Program-made: the position numbers and the translations under genes | Source of the DNA: Echeneis naucrates | Lineage: Eukaryota; Chordata; Actinopteri; Carangiformes; Echeneidae | Assembly: GCF_900963305.1 (NCBI RefSeq) | Contig: NC_042514.1 | Coordinates: 20,364,029 to 20,428,028, forward strand | Reading direction: 5' to 3' | Length of the DNA: 64,000 nucleotides | Notes under the pieces: model-generated | The model's input: the letters and a program-made list of their open reading frames with translations, nothing else | What the model was told of the DNA's origin: nothing | Database searches by the model: none | Part shown: in pieces, positions 61,401 to 64,000 of the stretch | Layout: the number at the start of each line of letters is the position of its first letter | Position numbering within the stretch: the first letter of the stretch is position 1

Positions 61401-63865
61401 GTTCATACATGTGTATTGATATCAATGTGTGTTGGTGATGTGTTCACAGGCAGTCTGTAAATTGACTCACTGCGATGAGCTGCAGTCGATCCTGCTGACA
61501 GAGAGCCTGACTCACCCTGAGAGACACAGTGAGAGAGACAGAGAGAAAGAAAAAATCAGAGTTGGTCTTTCACTGTCTGTCTTCAGGTGTTCAGATCTTC
61601 TAGTCTTTGGATCTTCAGGCCATCAGGTTTTCTGGTGTTTCAGTCCTCGGGTCTTCAGGTCCTCAGGTCTACAGGTCTTCTAATCCTTAAGTCTTCAGAT
61701 CCTCAGGTCCTGTCAGTCTTCAGTGTCAATCCTTCAGGTTTTCAGATCTGCAGCTCTACAGGTCTTCCAGTTGTCCGATCTTCAGGTCGTCAGGAGTTGA
61801 GAGCTGATGATGATGATAATGATAATGATAATGATCTCACACTGTGAGATGTTCCTGTCTGCGTGTTTTCTCTTCTTTGATCTGTAATTAGCTGGTCCCT
61901 TTATTTCTTTTTCTATCCATAAATGTGAAATTCCATTACAAGCTTCACGAACGTCCGAACAGGTACAATCAGAACACCAAGGGACTCAGAAACCATTTGC
62001 CCTGCCAGAGAAAACACCTGACATTAACAGACAGCGAGCTACCTGAGCTCAGGCTGACGTCACAGAGACCAAGTGGTCAAACACGGAACAACACACATCC
62101 ACCCTATGGTTACTCTACATTCACATATGAAGATGATGGTGAAGAAGAGGTTGATGATGGAAATGAGAGCTGAGGAAATTGAAGACGTTGGTGATGAGGG
62201 TTTAGGAAGATTAGGAAGATGAGGATGAAAATCATGAGAGCTGAGGGAGATGAGAATGATGATGAAGATGAGAGCTCTGTGTTTAGTTGCTGTTGAACTG
62301 TGAAACAGCTGATCTCTGCACTAAACTGCTGCCATCTCCATGGAGATTAGACTGAACAGACAAGAATCTCCTGGGGTGGGTGGGTGGGGGGGGGTCCACA
62401 GCAACGCAAAACTCAGCAATCTCTTCAGTGGAGACGGGAAAGAACAGGGAAAATACTGAACCACAACAACTACAATAGGAATGGATGTAGTTTTTGGTTG
62501 ATCAACTGAGATGATAAACGGGCCAAAATTTAGTTTTCACCAATTAAAGTTATTTCAGTTTCCACTCAGCAGCAGATGGGCGAGGTGTTCTTTACTCCTA
62601 GTTCTGGTACTCTGAGACGCTTCTTCGGTCTGACACAGCGAAGCATCTGCATCCTCGTCAGGGCATTACTCCACCCTGAGGCTCCACCCAATGCTGCAGC
62701 TCTGTCAGCTAATTCCTGACGCGAAAGAAATACACAGGAAGTCAGGTGCACCAACCTTCAAAATAAAACCACTGGACTTTATAAGGGATTCTGAAACCTT
62801 GATTTGGGTCTGAAGAGCCTTCAAACTTATTTCTAATGATCATCAGAGGGAAAAAGGAGTCAGATTGTATTGAAATCTACGGGAAAATGTCCCTCCTTCT
62901 CCCTTGATTTATTTGCTCAATAAACCTGATCCTGATGAGTTTATGGTATCAGTCTCTAGTCTTCAATACGTGAAATTCATTTTATAAATGATGCTCCTAT
63001 TTAGAGGAAAATTGAGCACAAAGCAGCACAAGAGGCAGTGTGGTTATTGTATAACTGACAGACTGTAACACCCAATCAGGATAGAAACAGTGCGAGTCAG
63101 TTCCACCCCTCACTCCACCTTCTCCTCCAAATATGTAGCATGTATATGGACAAATTACAGAGTGGAATTAACATCTTAAACATTAAAGGACCAAATGAAT
63201 GATCGTTATTGCTATTTTTATTGAAATATAATCGAGCTGGAAAATTAGTTTCCTTCCTTAATATTAAAATGATTCCACGAAAACAAGGTTTATCTTTAGT
63301 ACTTGCACGTGGTGACTGCAAGTTCAGTTTTTCTGACATCAGTTAAAACTTCAACAGTCCCCTCACGGTGCAGGATATTCATGCTTTTATTTTGACGAAG
63401 TGAACCGGACCTCGTGTCATCAGACGTGTTCACTTGACGGCAGTTATTGATCACAAATCTGATCAATAACTAATTAGAGACTCGTGCAGCTCGCGTTCTG
63501 TCTGATCTGTTTCCGCCGAGAAAAGTAGCGCTCACATTACCTCTGCTCAGGTTAATGAGATGTAACCCTTTCTTTTCCCGCCGGAGAGTCCCCCTCTACT
63601 CCCCCGACCTCCCCACCCTCCCCCGTCACACACCGACCCCATTCCGGTTCCCGGTCTGACTTTGCATTGGCTTTCCACGGGATTTTGGCGCAGTTTGCGC
63701 GCATGTTCCTCCGCTGACTCAGCGCTCTGATGGATTGATGCCGCACAATGACGACACAGCGCACACCGGCACACGTTACGTCACAAAGCCTCTGAAAAAT
63801 AAACAGAAGAAGAAATAAAAGATGTTAAAAGGAAGAAGAAAGAAAGTGGTGCGTACTCACTCCAT
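58496..63865 (-). CDS. palm: PALM, paralemmin-1
   Basis: Lipid-anchored phosphoprotein of the cytoplasmic face of plasma membranes, involved in dendritic filopodia and cell-shape control. Ten coding exons in transcript order: 63865-63861 (5 nt), 61516-61471, 61347-61267, 60724-60597, 60439-60376, 60290-60269 (22 nt), 60192-60124, 59901-59836, 59437-59306, 59112-58496 (1230 nt, 409 residues; human 387). It starts MEVSQALCQQDRLQLIAEKR and continues through the paralemmin coiled coil (ENKKRQLEDDRRALQHLK, SKALRERWLL). Later blocks are AMYSVEIKVERDRVTGETRV, SFEVDELIHKADE and VTMVFMGYQSVEDESETKKV. It ends CKCCSIM: a CaaX box (CSIM) for prenylation with two upstream cysteines for palmitoylation. The 69- and 66-nt exons have matching phase-1 borders, so either could be skipped in frame. 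Confidence 0.95.
59717..59760. repeat. Perfect fold-back palindrome (20-bp arms, 4-nt loop)
   Basis: atcattaacatcggcaagtg, loop aaga, then its exact complement. It lies in the PALM intron between the exons at 59836 and 59437. Confidence 0.98.
61570..61800. repeat. Degenerate TCTTCAGGTC repeat in PALM intron 1
   Basis: Many close variants of a 10-bp word (tcttcaggtc, cctcaggtct, tacaggtctt) over about 230 bp, followed by a short GATAAT run. The orientation is plus, opposite to PALM. Confidence 0.8.
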
Positions 63866-64000
63866 GTCTGAGCAGGTCAGTTCACCAGCCCGAGTCCTCT
63901 GATCCACATCCAGGAGGGAGCGGAGACCCGCCCACAGGGGGGCGGGGGGGTGGGGGGGGTACAAGGCAGGAGAGGAGACAGATACATGACAGGACAGGAG
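63866..64000 (-). promoter_or_regulatory. PALM first-exon 5' UTR and probable promoter edge
   Basis: Sequence upstream of the PALM ATG is GC-rich with a C-run on the transcript strand (ggggggcgggggggtggggg on plus). The promoter probably continues beyond the right edge. Confidence 0.4.

Overview
This is a gene-dense stretch of a ray-finned fish genome, most likely a percomorph teleost. The evidence is nine vertebrate-type multi-exon genes in 64 kb with short GT-AG introns, long CA/GT microsatellites, fish-type dispersed repeats with tRNA-like heads, L2-like LINE remains and small DNA-transposon (MITE-like) insertions. Exons below were assembled by hand from splice signals, reading-frame phase and remembered family sequences. 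No alignment was run.

Layout, left to right: WDR18 (minus, 3' exons off the left edge); a KIAA1614-like PDZ protein (plus); a syntaxin 6/10 gene (minus); ELAVL1/HuR (plus); TMEM259/membralin (minus); MED16 (plus); PLPPR3 (plus); MISP (minus); PALM/paralemmin-1 (minus). Three gene pairs are head to head (WDR18/KIAA1614, STX6/ELAVL1, TMEM259/MED16). Three are tail to tail (KIAA1614/STX6, ELAVL1/TMEM259, PLPPR3/MISP). WDR18, TMEM259, MED16, PLPPR3, MISP and PALM are close together on human 19p13.3, ELAVL1 is on 19p13.2, and KIAA1614-STX6 is a neighbour pair on human 1q25. The window therefore mixes two human neighbourhoods.

The genes are not an operon and do not share one pathway. They cover ribosome assembly (WDR18), Golgi/endosome fusion (STX6), mRNA stability (ELAVL1), ER membrane quality control (TMEM259), transcription (MED16), neuronal membrane shaping (PLPPR3, PALM) and spindle/actin organisation (MISP).

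The most interesting signals are in the splicing layer. MED16 exon 14 is preceded by an uninterrupted (GT)n of about 155 bp reaching to within 11 nt of the acceptor, and GT-rich tracts also stand before MED16 exons 2, 3 and 7 and PLPPR3 exon 2. STX6 intron 2 is a U12-type intron whose only in-frame ends are AT and AT. A separate pattern is several short-loop fold-back palindromes, one of them inside a dispersed repeat whose other copies show the ancestral sequence, as expected of template-switch mutation. No previously unknown protein system was found.
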